Source: Brevibacterium limosum
Lineage (GTDB): Bacteria > Actinomycetota > Actinomycetes > Actinomycetales > Brevibacteriaceae
DNA: 64,000 nucleotides
Direction: 5' to 3'
Assembly (NCBI RefSeq): GCF_011617705.1
Contig: NZ_CP050154.1
Span: 1,240,001-1,304,000, forward strand
This document shows positions 19,275 through 28,642 of this stretch, piece after piece; positions within the stretch are counted from its first letter, which is position 1; the number at the start of each line of letters is the position of its first letter. The notes beneath the pieces were generated by a model that saw nothing but the letters and a program-made list of their open reading frames with translations, did no database searches and had not been told where the DNA came from. The translations under genes and the position numbers were made by a program.

Positions 19275-19292
19275 TGACCGAAGCGTCGGTCA
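19275..19292. promoter_or_regulatory. Palindrome upstream of the MFS gene
   Basis: TGACCGA-AGCG-TCGGTCA, 7-bp perfect arms, 66 bp before the transporter start. It looks like a dimeric repressor site; the regulator is not adjacent. A smaller CTCACC/GGTGAG repeat lies at 19185-19201. Confidence 0.45.
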
Positions 19293-19358
19293 CTCTCTTG
19301 CGGCAGTAAGGTGACCTGGGCGCTCCCGGCGCCGCGTACGAGTGAGAGAGAAGAAGCA

Positions 19359-20735
19359 TTGACAGATCAGAATACGAATCTCGGCCAGGCGAAAGCCGGT
19401 GGGTCCCAGGCGCAGAAGAAGTCGGAATGGCAGACGGTCAAGGCCATCATGGCCGCATCGTCGGGCAACCTCGTCGAATGGTTCGACTTCTACATCTACG
19501 CCTTCTTCAGCGTCTACTTCGCTGACCAGTTCTTCGTCGCCGACAACCAGGCTCTGTCCCTGATGCAGGCCGCCGGAGTCTTCTTCGTCGGCTTCCTCAT
19601 GCGCCCCATCGGCGGCTACATCTTCGGCCGCGCCGCCGACCGCCTCGGGCGCAAGAACTCGATGCTCATCTCCATTCTGCTCATGTGCGCCGGATCGCTG
19701 ATGATGGCGCTGCTGCCCACGAGCGCCACCGTCGGCTCCTGGGCCGCGGTCCTGCTGCTCATCGTGCGGATGATCCAGGGCCTGGCCGTCGGCGGCGAAT
19801 ACGGCGCGACCGCCACCTACATGTCCGAGGTCGCCACCGAAGGCAAGCGCGGATTCTATTCTTCCTTCCAATACGTCACCCTCATCGGCGGTCAGCTGCT
19901 GGCCAGCCTTCTTGCCGTCGTCATGACCCACACTCTGGGCACCGACCAGATCGAGGCCGGATGGTGGCGACTGCCCTTCGTCATCGGTGCCGCCGCCGCA
20001 ATCGTCTCCCTGTGGCTGCGTCGCGGACTCGAAGAGACCACCTCGGCGGACACCCGTAAGAACGAGAACTCCGGCAGCTTCCGCGAAGTGCTGCGCCACC
20101 CGCGCGCCTTCTTCGTCGTCCTCGGCATCACCAGCGTCGGATCACTCGTCTTCTACGTCTTCACCACGTACATGCAGAAGTTCCTTCTGCTGCAGAACGA
20201 AGGCACCCCGGGCGAGGCCGTGTTCAACAAGGGCTCGATCGCCGACCTCATGACCATCTGCCTGCTCATCTTCGTCTGCATGCAGCCCATCGCCGGAAAG
20301 ATCTCGGACAAGATCGGCCGTAAGAACAACATGCTCATCTTCGTCATCGGCATGATCGCGCTGCCCATCCCGCTGCTCGGCATGATCGGCAAGGCCGATT
20401 CCGTCCTCACCGCAGGCATCCTCATCGTCATCGCTATGGCGTTCATCAGCATGTACACCTCGATCTCCGGAATCGTGAAGGCCGAGATGTTCCCGGCCCA
20501 CATCCGCGGAATCGGCGTCGGCTTCACCTATGCGGTCGGCAACTCGCTGTTCGGCGGCTCCGCCGAATACGTCGCGCTGTGGTTCCGCAACGCCGGAATC
20601 GGCACCTGGTTCGCCGTCTACGTCGTCGTCATCGCGATCGTCGGTTTCGTCGCCGTGGCCTTCATGCACGACAACCGCAAACACTCGACGATCGACAACG
20701 CCGATTCCTCGGCGTACAAACGCATCGGCAGCTGA
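19359..20735 (+). CDS. MFS transporter, metabolite:H+ symporter type
   Basis: 458-residue 12-helix permease of the MHS group (alpha-ketoglutarate, proline/betaine, citrate-type carriers). Visible are NLVEWFDFYIYAFFSVYF in helix 1, the loop 2-3 motif GRAADRLGRKNSM, GLAVGGEYGATATYMSE in helix 4-5 and DKIGRKNN after helix 8. I start at TTG 19359 with a purine-rich site upstream; a GTG at 19311 would add a leader lacking family similarity. Substrate unknown; nearness to sucCD would fit a dicarboxylate but is weak evidence. Confidence 0.85.
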   Translation: MTDQNTNLGQAKAGGSQAQKKSEWQTVKAIMAASSGNLVEWFDFYIYAFFSVYFADQFFVADNQALSLMQAAGVFFVGFLMRPIGGYIFGRAADRLGRKNSMLISILLMCAGSLMMALLPTSATVGSWAAVLLLIVRMIQGLAVGGEYGATATYMSEVATEGKRGFYSSFQYVTLIGGQLLASLLAVVMTHTLGTDQIEAGWWRLPFVIGAAAAIVSLWLRRGLEETTSADTRKNENSGSFREVLRHPRAFFVVLGITSVGSLVFYVFTTYMQKFLLLQNEGTPGEAVFNKGSIADLMTICLLIFVCMQPIAGKISDKIGRKNNMLIFVIGMIALPIPLLGMIGKADSVLTAGILIVIAMAFISMYTSISGIVKAEMFPAHIRGIGVGFTYAVGNSLFGGSAEYVALWFRNAGIGTWFAVYVVVIAIVGFVAVAFMHDNRKHSTIDNADSSAYKRIGS

Positions 20736-20821
20736 CCGCCAGATAACCGACCCCATCGCCGAGGCGGCTTACCCGGTCCGCTGATCCCTTCGCCGAGGTG
20801 GCCCACCCCGACCGTGAATGA

Positions 20822-20856
20822 CGAGTGCCCCGGAACGCTGAGTTCCGGGGCACTCG
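20822..20856 (+). terminator. Terminator after the MFS gene
   Basis: A perfect 15-bp stem (20822-20836 with 20842-20856) and 5-nt loop. The 20736-21049 spacer (314 bp) also holds two copies of the GCCGAGG(C/T)GG decamer upstream of this hairpin and the fru promoter downstream. Confidence 0.7.
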
Positions 20857-20946
20857 ACATCCATCGATCTCGCCGCCTCGGCCGAGCCGTCTACTCGGTC
20901 GACCACTAGGTGATGTGGGAATAATTGGCAATATGTTGGAATGTGA

Positions 20947-20975
20947 TTGACGGTGCGTGAATAGAGTCCTAAGAT
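20947..20975 (+). promoter_or_regulatory. Promoter of the fru/pts cluster
   Basis: -35 TTGACG (20947-20952), a 17-bp spacer and -10 TAAGAT (20970-20975). This is a good vegetative-sigma match about 75 bp before fruR. Confidence 0.65.
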
Positions 20976-20990
20976 CGTTCAAACCAACAG

Positions 20991-21006
20991 ATAGCCACGT
21001 GGTTAT
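20991..21006 (+). promoter_or_regulatory. Probable FruR operator
   Basis: ATAGCCACGTGGTTAT is a 16-bp palindrome (CCACGTGG core, one G-T mismatch pair) just downstream of the expected start of transcription. A repressor bound here would block the fru promoter; FruR from the next gene is the obvious candidate. Confidence 0.5.
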
Positions 21007-21049
21007 TCGTCCGTATCGACGATGAGCCGCGCGAAGGGAAGGGCCGGAC

Positions 21050-21844
21050 GTGTTCGCTGAAGAACGGCAACGACGCATCGCTGAGCTCGTCAGCGAAGCG
21101 GGCCGGGTCAATGTCACCGATCTGGCCGCCGATTTCGACATCACCACGGAAACCGTTCGACGCGACCTCGCCGCCCTCGAAAAGGCCGGAGCCCTCCAGC
21201 GCGTCCACGGGGGAGCAGTGCCGTGCCGTCCCCACAGCCTCGAAGAGCCGACCTTCGACGACCGCGAGATCCACAATCTCGATGAGAAGTCAGCGATCGC
21301 CCGGTCCGCGCTGAGCCTGTTGGAGGAGACGATGAGCATCTCCGTGGACGGCGGCACGACCTGTGCGGCCTTCGCCCGCGCGATCGCCGACGAAGCCCAT
21401 GGCCGCCTCGTCGCCGGACAGACACCGCGACAGCTGCGGGTCATCACGAACTCCCTGTCCGCCATCGACAGCCTGGCTGGTGCGCCCGGCGTCGAGATCT
21501 TCGTCCTCCCCGGCCGATTCCGCCCGGTCACCCGAGCCATGGTCGGACCACAGACGATCACGGCCGTCGAGGGCCACCGGGTCGATCTCGCGGTGCTCGG
21601 CACCAACGGTCTCAGTGGCGACGGTGTCTCCACGCCCGACCATGACGAGGCGGCGACGAAGTCAGCATTCGTGCACTCGGGACGCAGAGTTGCCGTGCTC
21701 GCCGACTCCGCGAAGTTCGATGCCGTCTCTCTGGTGCGATTCGCCGAACTCGACCAGATCGACGTCCTCATCACCGATGACGCGCCGGAACAGCCGTTGT
21801 CGGCCGATCTGGAGACTGCGGAAGTCGAGGTCGTCACTCCATGA
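21050..21844 (+). CDS. fruR: DeoR-family repressor of fructose genes
   Basis: 264 residues. N-terminal DeoR helix-turn-helix (FAEERQRRIAELV, then ITTETVRRDLAALEKAGAL) and a C-terminal sugar-phosphate-binding DeoRC domain with SVDGGTTCAAFA and VTNSL-like ITNSLSAID. It is the first gene of the fru cluster and its stop overlaps fruK by 4 nt. Fructose-1-phosphate is the expected effector from family knowledge. Confidence 0.9.
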   Translation: MFAEERQRRIAELVSEAGRVNVTDLAADFDITTETVRRDLAALEKAGALQRVHGGAVPCRPHSLEEPTFDDREIHNLDEKSAIARSALSLLEETMSISVDGGTTCAAFARAIADEAHGRLVAGQTPRQLRVITNSLSAIDSLAGAPGVEIFVLPGRFRPVTRAMVGPQTITAVEGHRVDLAVLGTNGLSGDGVSTPDHDEAATKSAFVHSGRRVAVLADSAKFDAVSLVRFAELDQIDVLITDDAPEQPLSADLETAEVEVVTP

Positions 21845-23046
21845 TCCTCACCCTCACAGCCAACCCCGGCCTCGACCGCACCATCGAATTGTCCGGTCCG
21901 GTTCTCCGCGGTCAGGTGCAGCGCGCCGTCTGGGCCGGACAGCAGCCCGGCGGCAAGGGAGTCAACGTCTCCCGCGCCGTGGCGGCCGCCGACCGTGACA
22001 CCCTTGCGGTCATGCCCGGAGACATCGACGACCCGGTGCTCACCGGACTCGACGCGATCGGACTGGCTCATCACTCCGTTCCCACCGGCACTCCGCTGCG
22101 GTCCAATATCACCGTCACCGAACCCGACGGCACGACGACGAAGATCAACGAACCAGGTTCGCCTCTGAGTCCGCAGACTCAAAACGCACTGTTCGACCTC
22201 GTGGCCGAGCAGGCAGCCGGTGCGAGCTGGGTCGTCCTGGCCGGTTCGCTGCCTCCAGGAGTCGACGATGACTTCTACGCCCGCGCGATCGAACGCATCC
22301 GCCAGCTTGATATTCCGCCGCTGATCGCCGTCGACACCTCCGGTGCTCCTCTGGCTGCGGCCCTGACGGCCTCGCCGGATCTCATCAAACCGAACGCCGA
22401 GGAACTCGCCGAACTCCTCAACGCCGCAGGGCTCCTGCACGCCTCCGGAATCCGCGATGATTCCCGAGCGCACAGTGACAGCGATATGTCCGATCCAAGC
22501 GACGCCGTCGAACTGCACCGACCCGCTGAACCAAGCGACGCCGTCGAACCCCTCGGCACCGCCGAACTGCACACGATCGCCGACCGCCTCGAGTCCTCAC
22601 CGCAGCTGACGGCCCGCGCCACATCGACCCTGCTCACTGCGCGCGGCCCCCGTCCACGGTCGATCCTTGCGACCCTGGGCGCCGGCGGCGCAGTGCTCGC
22701 CCAGCCGGACGCTGCCTGGCATGCCCAGCATCCGCCGATGGAGGTCGTGAGCACCGTGGGCGCGGGTGACTCCACCCTCGCCGGGTACCTGCTGGGTCTG
22801 ACCGGCGGCCGTGAACCCGATGTGGCCCTGGCCCGAGCCGTCGCCTACGGAGCTGCAGCCGCCCGTCTGCGCGGCACCGGGGTGCCGAGCCCGGCGGACG
22901 TCCGGACCGACGCGGTGACCGTGACGCCACTTGAGACACCCGCAGCACCGCTGACAGGCAGTCCCACAGCACTTACAGACACGCCCACCGACGACACTTC
23001 CCACCGACATGAGGGCACAGCCCCCGAAGCCGAGGAGGCACGATGA
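21841..23046 (+). CDS. fruK: 1-phosphofructokinase
   Basis: 401-residue PfkB-family kinase phosphorylating fructose-1-phosphate to the 1,6-bisphosphate. GGKGVNVSRAVAAA (about 39-52) and the catalytic STVGAGDSTLAGYLLGL are intact. It is about 80 residues longer than usual: an insert near 205-250 carries two PSDAVE-type repeats, and the C-terminus has a Thr/Pro-rich tail. Stop overlaps fruA by 4 nt. Confidence 0.92.
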   Translation: MILTLTANPGLDRTIELSGPVLRGQVQRAVWAGQQPGGKGVNVSRAVAAADRDTLAVMPGDIDDPVLTGLDAIGLAHHSVPTGTPLRSNITVTEPDGTTTKINEPGSPLSPQTQNALFDLVAEQAAGASWVVLAGSLPPGVDDDFYARAIERIRQLDIPPLIAVDTSGAPLAAALTASPDLIKPNAEELAELLNAAGLLHASGIRDDSRAHSDSDMSDPSDAVELHRPAEPSDAVEPLGTAELHTIADRLESSPQLTARATSTLLTARGPRPRSILATLGAGGAVLAQPDAAWHAQHPPMEVVSTVGAGDSTLAGYLLGLTGGREPDVALARAVAYGAAAARLRGTGVPSPADVRTDAVTVTPLETPAAPLTGSPTALTDTPTDDTSHRHEGTAPEAEEAR

Positions 23047-25196
23047 CATCGCTCATCACAACAGACCTGGTGGTCCTCGACGCGGATCAGGGGACGGAGT
23101 CGTCCGCTGTCATCCGCGCTCTGGCCGCCACGATCGCCGAACAGGGCCGCGCAAACTCCGCAGACGGATTGGCGGCCGCGGCGATCGCCCGCGAGGAGAA
23201 GACCCCGACGGGAGTCCCCGGCGGCATCGCCATCCCGCACGCCCGCACTGAGGCGGTCACCGAACCCAGCCTCGCGATGGCTCGGCTGAACCCGCCGGTC
23301 GACTTCGGCGCCAAGGACGGCCCCGCCGACCTGGTGTTCATGATCGCCGCCCCCGACGGCGCCGGGAAGGACCACCTCAAGCTGCTGTCGAAGCTCGCCC
23401 GATCGCTGGTGAAGAAGGACTTCGTCGGCTCCCTGCGCGCGGCCGCAACCGAACAGGAAGTCGTCGACCTCGTCGAAACCGCCCTCGGCCTGCGCGAAAC
23501 GCCTGAAGAGCCGACCACCACCGAGGCGGCCCCCACCTCCGCCGGGCCCCGTGAGTCTGCCGAGCGCCCCCGCCGCGTCGTCGCCGTCACGGCCTGCCCG
23601 ACGGGAATCGCCCACACCTATATGGCAGCCGACGCCCTCGTCCAGGCCGGGTCCGACATGGGCCTCGACGTCGTCACCGAGACCCAGGGCTCGAGCGGTA
23701 CGACACCGATCGACCAGTCCGTCATCGCCGCTGCCGATGCCGTTGTCTTCGCCGTCGATGTCGACGTCCGCGACAAGGCCCGGTTCGCCGGCAAGCCCTA
23801 TGTGCAGGTGCCGGTCAAGGCCGGAATCGATGATCCGCAGGGACTCATCCGCAAGGCCCTCGCCGAGGCGGACGCCCCGAACGGCCGCAGGCTCGCGGCC
23901 GCTCACGCCGCCGACGAGGAGGACACGTCGTCCTCAGCAGGCTCACGAGAGAGCGTCGGTGCCCACCTCAAACGCGTGCTGCTGACCGGTGTCAGCTATA
24001 TGATCCCCTTCGTCGCTGCCGGCGGTCTGCTCATGGCACTGGGGTTCCTCCTCGGCGGTTTCGACATCCCCGACTACTCGGAGGACATCGTCCTGGGCAA
24101 CTCCCTGTGGAACCTGCCCACCGAATACGGGGACCTGGCACTGGGACCCGTCGGCGCCTACCTCGGAGCCGTGGCCTTCCAGATCGGCAACCTGTCGATG
24201 AGCTTCCTCGTCGCCGCCCTGGCCGGATACATCGCCTTCGGAATCGCCGACCGCCCCGGAATCGCGCCCGGTTTCACCGTCGGCGCCGTGGCCGTGCTCA
24301 TGGGCGCCGGTTTCATCGGCGGCATCATCGGCGGACTCCTCGCCGGCTATATCGCCCACTGGATCGGCTCCTTCGCTGCACCGAGGTGGCTGCGCGGGCT
24401 GATGCCGGTCGTGATCATTCCGCTGGTGGCCTCCCTCGTCTCCTCGGGCCTGATGTTCATGGTCCTCGGCGGACCGATCAGCGCCCTGACGGAGGGCCTC
24501 GACAGCTGGCTGAGCTCGATGACGGGGACCGCGGCCGTCGTCCTCGGGCTCATCCTCGGCGCCATGATGGCCGTCGACCTGGGCGGGCCCGTCAACAAGG
24601 TCGCGTATTCGTTCGCCGTGGCCGGTCTCGCCGCAGGCTCCGTCGAGAACCCCGTGCCGTGGGAGATCATGGCCACGGTCATGGCCGCCGGAATGGTCCC
24701 GCCCCTGGCCATGGCGTTGGCCACCGCACTGCGTCCCCGCATCTTCTCCCAGGCGGAGAAGGAGAACGGGAAGGCCGCATGGCTGCTCGGGGCCGCATTC
24801 ATCTCCGAGGGCGCGATTCCCTTCGCCGCCTCCGACCCGCTGCGCGTGATCCCCGCGTCGGTCGTCGGCGCCGGCGTCACGGGCGGCATGACGATGGCCT
24901 TCTCCGTCACCAGCCAGGCTCCGCACGGCGGAGTGTTCGTCTTCTTCGCCATCGACTCGTTCCTGCTGTTCCTGCTCTCCGTCGTCGTCGGCACGATCAT
25001 CAGCGCCCTGATGGTGCTGGCGCTGAAGATCTTCGTCCGCAAGGGCGGAGCGGCAGGCCTCGCCGAGGCGGTCGATCCGTCCGCAGCGACGATGACCGCA
25101 TCCGCATCGACCGGTTCGACCACCGGACCCGGTTCGGCCGACGAGGCAAGGACGGCCGAACCGGTATCGTCGAGCGCTGACGCCTCGCGAGTCTGA
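23043..25196 (+). CDS. fruA: Fructose PTS permease, IIABC
   Basis: 717-residue membrane phosphotransferase that imports fructose as fructose-1-phosphate. IIA domain 1-150 with the phosphorylated His66 in GIAIPHART, a linker, IIB domain 178-280 with active-site Cys185 in TACPTGIAHTYMAADAL, and the IIC membrane domain about 305-680 with roughly ten helices and a GGPVNK-type substrate loop. A Ser/Thr-rich tail follows. Domain order A-B-C is the common actinobacterial fusion. Confidence 0.95.
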   Translation: MTSLITTDLVVLDADQGTESSAVIRALAATIAEQGRANSADGLAAAAIAREEKTPTGVPGGIAIPHARTEAVTEPSLAMARLNPPVDFGAKDGPADLVFMIAAPDGAGKDHLKLLSKLARSLVKKDFVGSLRAAATEQEVVDLVETALGLRETPEEPTTTEAAPTSAGPRESAERPRRVVAVTACPTGIAHTYMAADALVQAGSDMGLDVVTETQGSSGTTPIDQSVIAAADAVVFAVDVDVRDKARFAGKPYVQVPVKAGIDDPQGLIRKALAEADAPNGRRLAAAHAADEEDTSSSAGSRESVGAHLKRVLLTGVSYMIPFVAAGGLLMALGFLLGGFDIPDYSEDIVLGNSLWNLPTEYGDLALGPVGAYLGAVAFQIGNLSMSFLVAALAGYIAFGIADRPGIAPGFTVGAVAVLMGAGFIGGIIGGLLAGYIAHWIGSFAAPRWLRGLMPVVIIPLVASLVSSGLMFMVLGGPISALTEGLDSWLSSMTGTAAVVLGLILGAMMAVDLGGPVNKVAYSFAVAGLAAGSVENPVPWEIMATVMAAGMVPPLAMALATALRPRIFSQAEKENGKAAWLLGAAFISEGAIPFAASDPLRVIPASVVGAGVTGGMTMAFSVTSQAPHGGVFVFFAIDSFLLFLLSVVVGTIISALMVLALKIFVRKGGAAGLAEAVDPSAATMTASASTGSTTGPGSADEARTAEPVSSSADASRV

Positions 25197-25223
25197 ACAA
25201 CTTCGCAGGCAAGAGAGGAAGGA

Positions 25224-26900
25224 ATGGGGATGTCCGCAGAGTTCTCAGGCATCGGAGTCGTACCCGGACGGGTCATCGCCCCGGCGCTGTGCATGCCCGA
25301 CCCCGTGTCCGCACCCGTGGCGGGGCCGGCCCCGGCCGCCACAGAGGCGGAGGCGGCCAGGATCCGTGAGGCCTCGGCCGCCGTGCATGCCGAACTGCGT
25401 GAGCGGGCCGAAACTGTCACCGGAGACGCCCGCGACGTGCTCAAGGCCACCGCTCTCATGGCCAAGGACCCCACCCTGGTGAAGACGGCGATCAAATGCC
25501 TGTCCGACACCGACGCGGAGACCGCGATCTGGACGGTTGCCGCGGAGACAGCGGCCCAGTTGGAGAAGCTGGGCGGCTATATGGCCGAACGCGCAGCCGA
25601 TGTCCTCGACGTGCGTGCCCGCCTCGTCGCCCATCTGCGCGGAGTGTCGGCACCCGGCATCCCGCACTCGGCCGACCCCTTCGTGCTCATCGCCACCGAT
25701 CTCGCTCCTGCCGACACCGCGACCCTGGATCTCAAGTCTGTGATCGGCCTCGTCTGCGAGGAGGGTGGGCCGCAGAGTCATACGGCCATCCTCGCCCGGT
25801 CCTTGGGCATTCCCGCCGTGGTCGCAGCCACCGGGGTCCGCGACATCACCGACCACACACCCGTCTTCGTCGACGGCGGCGCCGGCATCCTGCGCACCGA
25901 CCCCGGTGCGACAGAGACCGAGCTCGTCGAGGCGTGGACGGAGACCGCCGGCCGGCTGCAGTCCTTCACCGGACCCTGTCTGCTGGGGGACGGCACACGG
26001 ATTCCGCTGCGCGCGAATGTCGGAGACGGCGCTCAGGCACGGGCGGCGGCCGCCGCAGGTGCCGAAGGCGTCGGACTGCTGCGCACGGAGTTCTGCTTCC
26101 TCGATCGCGACACCGAGCCCAGCGTCGATGAGCAGGCCGACGCATACGGACAGGTGTTCGCGGCCTTCGACGAGCACAAGGTCGTCGTGCGCACCCTCGA
26201 TGCCGGGGCCGACAAGCCTCTGCCGTTCCTCACCGACGCCGATGAGCCGAACCCAGCCTTGGGCGTGCGAGGATTCCGGACCAGCCGGAAGGCCCAAGGC
26301 GTGCTCGAACGTCAGCTCGAGGCGATCGCCATGGCAGCGGCGAAGCATGCGGTCACCGTCCATGTCATGGCTCCGATGATCGCCACGGCCGATGAGGCCA
26401 AGCGGTTCTCGGAGCTCGTCCACGCGGCCGGTCTGCCGGTGGCCGGCGTCATGGTCGAGGTTCCTTCGGCGGCGCTGCAGGCGGGCCCGATCCTCGACGA
26501 AGTCGAGTTCGCCTCCATCGGCACGAATGACCTGACCCAGTACGTCATGGCCTCCGACCGCATGCTCGGCGGCCTGGCCGAACTCAGCGACGCGTGGCAG
26601 CCGGCAGTTCTGCAGCTCATCCGCATAGCCGCCGCCCAGGGTGCTGCGGCCGAGAAGTCGGTGGGTGTCTGCGGAGAGGCCGCGGCCGATCCGGCGTTGG
26701 CGGTCGTGCTCGTCGGGCTCGAAGTCACCAGCCTGTCCATGGCGCCGCGGGCGCTGCCGGCTGTCGCAGAAGTGCTGGCCGGTGTCACCATGGACCAAGC
26801 ACAGCAGATCGCCCGTCGTGCACTCGCCGCACTCAGTCCGGCAGAAGCGAAGGCCGCGGTCCGGGCAGAGCTGCCGCTCCTCGATGAGCTCGGTCTGTGA
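25224..26900 (+). CDS. ptsI: PTS enzyme I
   Basis: 558-residue phosphoenolpyruvate:protein phosphotransferase. The phosphorylated His186 lies in GGPQSHTAILARSLGIPAV; the C-terminal PEP-binding barrel has LLRTEFCFLDR, MVEVPSAALQAG, SIGTNDLTQY and the VCGEAAADP cysteine site. SD AGGAAGGA precedes the start (ATG at 25224 or 25230). General PTS enzyme encoded within the fructose cluster. Confidence 0.95.
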   Translation: MGMSAEFSGIGVVPGRVIAPALCMPDPVSAPVAGPAPAATEAEAARIREASAAVHAELRERAETVTGDARDVLKATALMAKDPTLVKTAIKCLSDTDAETAIWTVAAETAAQLEKLGGYMAERAADVLDVRARLVAHLRGVSAPGIPHSADPFVLIATDLAPADTATLDLKSVIGLVCEEGGPQSHTAILARSLGIPAVVAATGVRDITDHTPVFVDGGAGILRTDPGATETELVEAWTETAGRLQSFTGPCLLGDGTRIPLRANVGDGAQARAAAAAGAEGVGLLRTEFCFLDRDTEPSVDEQADAYGQVFAAFDEHKVVVRTLDAGADKPLPFLTDADEPNPALGVRGFRTSRKAQGVLERQLEAIAMAAAKHAVTVHVMAPMIATADEAKRFSELVHAAGLPVAGVMVEVPSAALQAGPILDEVEFASIGTNDLTQYVMASDRMLGGLAELSDAWQPAVLQLIRIAAAQGAAAEKSVGVCGEAAADPALAVVLVGLEVTSLSMAPRALPAVAEVLAGVTMDQAQQIARRALAALSPAEAKAAVRAELPLLDELGL

Positions 26901-26978
26901 GGCCGGCCGCCGGGGAATGAGCCCGAGACACACTCAGCATCACCACAGACACCACCCACAGGCAATGCCGAACCACCG

Positions 26979-27000
26979 GACCGGCCAGATCCGGCCGGTC
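26979..27000 (+). promoter_or_regulatory. Leader hairpin before ptsH
   Basis: GACCGGCC (26979-26986) pairs with GGCCGGTC (26993-27000), ending about 10 nt before the ptsH ribosome binding site. It may be a processing or attenuating hairpin that sets the EI:HPr ratio. Confidence 0.4.
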
Positions 27001-27020
27001 TGAACAGGAAGGACAGCGAT

Positions 27021-27302
27021 ATGGCAGAGACCACCGCAACAGTCGGAAGCACCGTCGGCCTCCACGCTCGCCCAGCAGCTCTGCTGGCCGAGGCCGCCGC
27101 AGACTCTGATTTCGAGATCACCATCGCCCTGGAGGGCGAACCCGCCGAGGACGCCCTCGACGCGGCCAGCGTGCTCTCCCTCATGGGCCTCGGCGCAGAA
27201 TACGGTCAGACGGTTGTCCTGCGCGCCGAGGGCGACGGAGCCGCCGAGGCGCTGGCCGAGCTCAAGCAGCTCATCGAGACCGATCACGACGCTGAGGGCT
27301 GA
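27021..27302 (+). CDS. ptsH: Phosphocarrier protein HPr
   Basis: 93 residues. The phosphorylated His15 lies in GLHARPAALL. Ser50 in DAASVLSLMGLG aligns with the Ser46 regulatory site of Gram-positive HPr, though no HPr kinase is seen here. AGGAAGGA precedes the ATG. Hands phosphate from EI to the IIA domain of FruA. Confidence 0.95.
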   Translation: MAETTATVGSTVGLHARPAALLAEAAADSDFEITIALEGEPAEDALDAASVLSLMGLGAEYGQTVVLRAEGDGAAEALAELKQLIETDHDAEG

Positions 27303-27355
27303 GCTGCTTTCAGCCGAGGAGGCGGCAAGCGGCCCGCTCAGTTTAGACTGATCGA

Positions 27356-28642
27356 ATGTCCGCCTCCCTGCTGCCTCCTGACTCCGCCGCCGCTCATCGC
27401 AGCGGGGATCTGCTGGCGGATTCTCCGCAGCTGCGCGATATGCCCGGTCTGCCGCAGGCGCGCATGCTCGTCGAATACATCATCGGCCGACGTCTCCGTG
27501 AACTCGACGTATCCGGTCGGGATGCGGCCGGTGCCTTCATCGACGTCGAAGCCGCCGCCGAGGCTCCCCGCCGCATCATCGTGCTCGACGATGCCAAGGG
27601 CGTCCAGACCGCACTGCTTCGCTCTCTCGCCGAGGTGGTCGTCCACCACGATCGCATCGACGAATCCCGGACCGCGGCATCGCTCTCCGACGTCCCGGAA
27701 CTCGCGGACCTCGGCGAGCCGGAATCCGCACATTTCGCGGATGGTCGGGCCCCCTCGGCGGGGGAGGGGAACCCTGAGACGTGGGCGGTCATCAACGCCC
27801 CGAAGGCCACGAACGCACTGGCCGAATCCATCGCCGCACTGCAGGCCCGCGTGTCGACGATCATCGTCATCGGTCGCAGCGACTCGATGAGCCGCGCGGT
27901 GAACAAGGAGCTGGCGCGCGGTTTCGCTCGAGTCGACGTCTCTCCGGGAGTCGGCAAGCACCGGATGATCATCGGCAGCCGACCGCTGTCATCACCGAGC
28001 CTGCCGAGCTTCCCGAAGCACGGAGTCATCACCCATCCCAACGTCGGAGACCTCGAGGTCAGAGCACATGGAGCCTGCTTCTCAGGGGTGAAGAGCGATG
28101 AAGGCTCAACCCTGCTGCTCGACGCGCTCATCGAGACCCTGTCCGGTGCGGACGACGTAACGGGCACCGCTGCCGAACCGGATTCCGTGCTCGACCTCGG
28201 CTGCGGAAACGGGTGGCTGCTCACCGCGGCCATGCGTGCCACGGGGGCAGCAAGGGGGACCGGTGTGGACGTGTCCGAGGCGGCGGTCGCCTCGGCGAGG
28301 GCCACAGCGGAGGCGAACGGGGTCGACGTCGACATCATCCTCGGCGATGCCGCCGATACCGAGGACCCGGCTGTGGCGGCCTTGGGCGAATTCGCCCTCG
28401 TCGTCCTGAACCCGCCGTTCCATCAGGGCACGACGATCGAGACCGACACGGCTGAGGCGCTCATGGCCACGGCCGCGGCCCATCTGGCGCCCGGCGGTCG
28501 GGTGATCACCGTGTTCAATACGCACCTGCGCTACCGGGACCGCCTCGAGACGATCATCGGACCGAGTGAGCAGCTGGGCCGGAACACGAAGTTCACGGTC
28601 GTCTCCAGCGGCGGCGGGATCTGCGGAACTTCAGCCGACTGA
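27356..28642 (+). CDS. RsmC/RlmG-like rRNA guanine-N2 methyltransferase
   Basis: 428-residue two-part protein: an N-terminal degenerate half (about 1-230) and a C-terminal class I SAM-dependent domain with LDLGCGNGWL, GVDVSEAAV and the base-flipping NPPFHQG motif near residue 351. NPPFH is typical of RsmC/RlmG-type enzymes that make m2G in rRNA. Start is an ATG right after ptsH. Its last 50 bp overlap the convergent SnoaL-like gene. Confidence 0.82.
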   Translation: MSASLLPPDSAAAHRSGDLLADSPQLRDMPGLPQARMLVEYIIGRRLRELDVSGRDAAGAFIDVEAAAEAPRRIIVLDDAKGVQTALLRSLAEVVVHHDRIDESRTAASLSDVPELADLGEPESAHFADGRAPSAGEGNPETWAVINAPKATNALAESIAALQARVSTIIVIGRSDSMSRAVNKELARGFARVDVSPGVGKHRMIIGSRPLSSPSLPSFPKHGVITHPNVGDLEVRAHGACFSGVKSDEGSTLLLDALIETLSGADDVTGTAAEPDSVLDLGCGNGWLLTAAMRATGAARGTGVDVSEAAVASARATAEANGVDVDIILGDAADTEDPAVAALGEFALVVLNPPFHQGTTIETDTAEALMATAAAHLAPGGRVITVFNTHLRYRDRLETIIGPSEQLGRNTKFTVVSSGGGICGTSAD

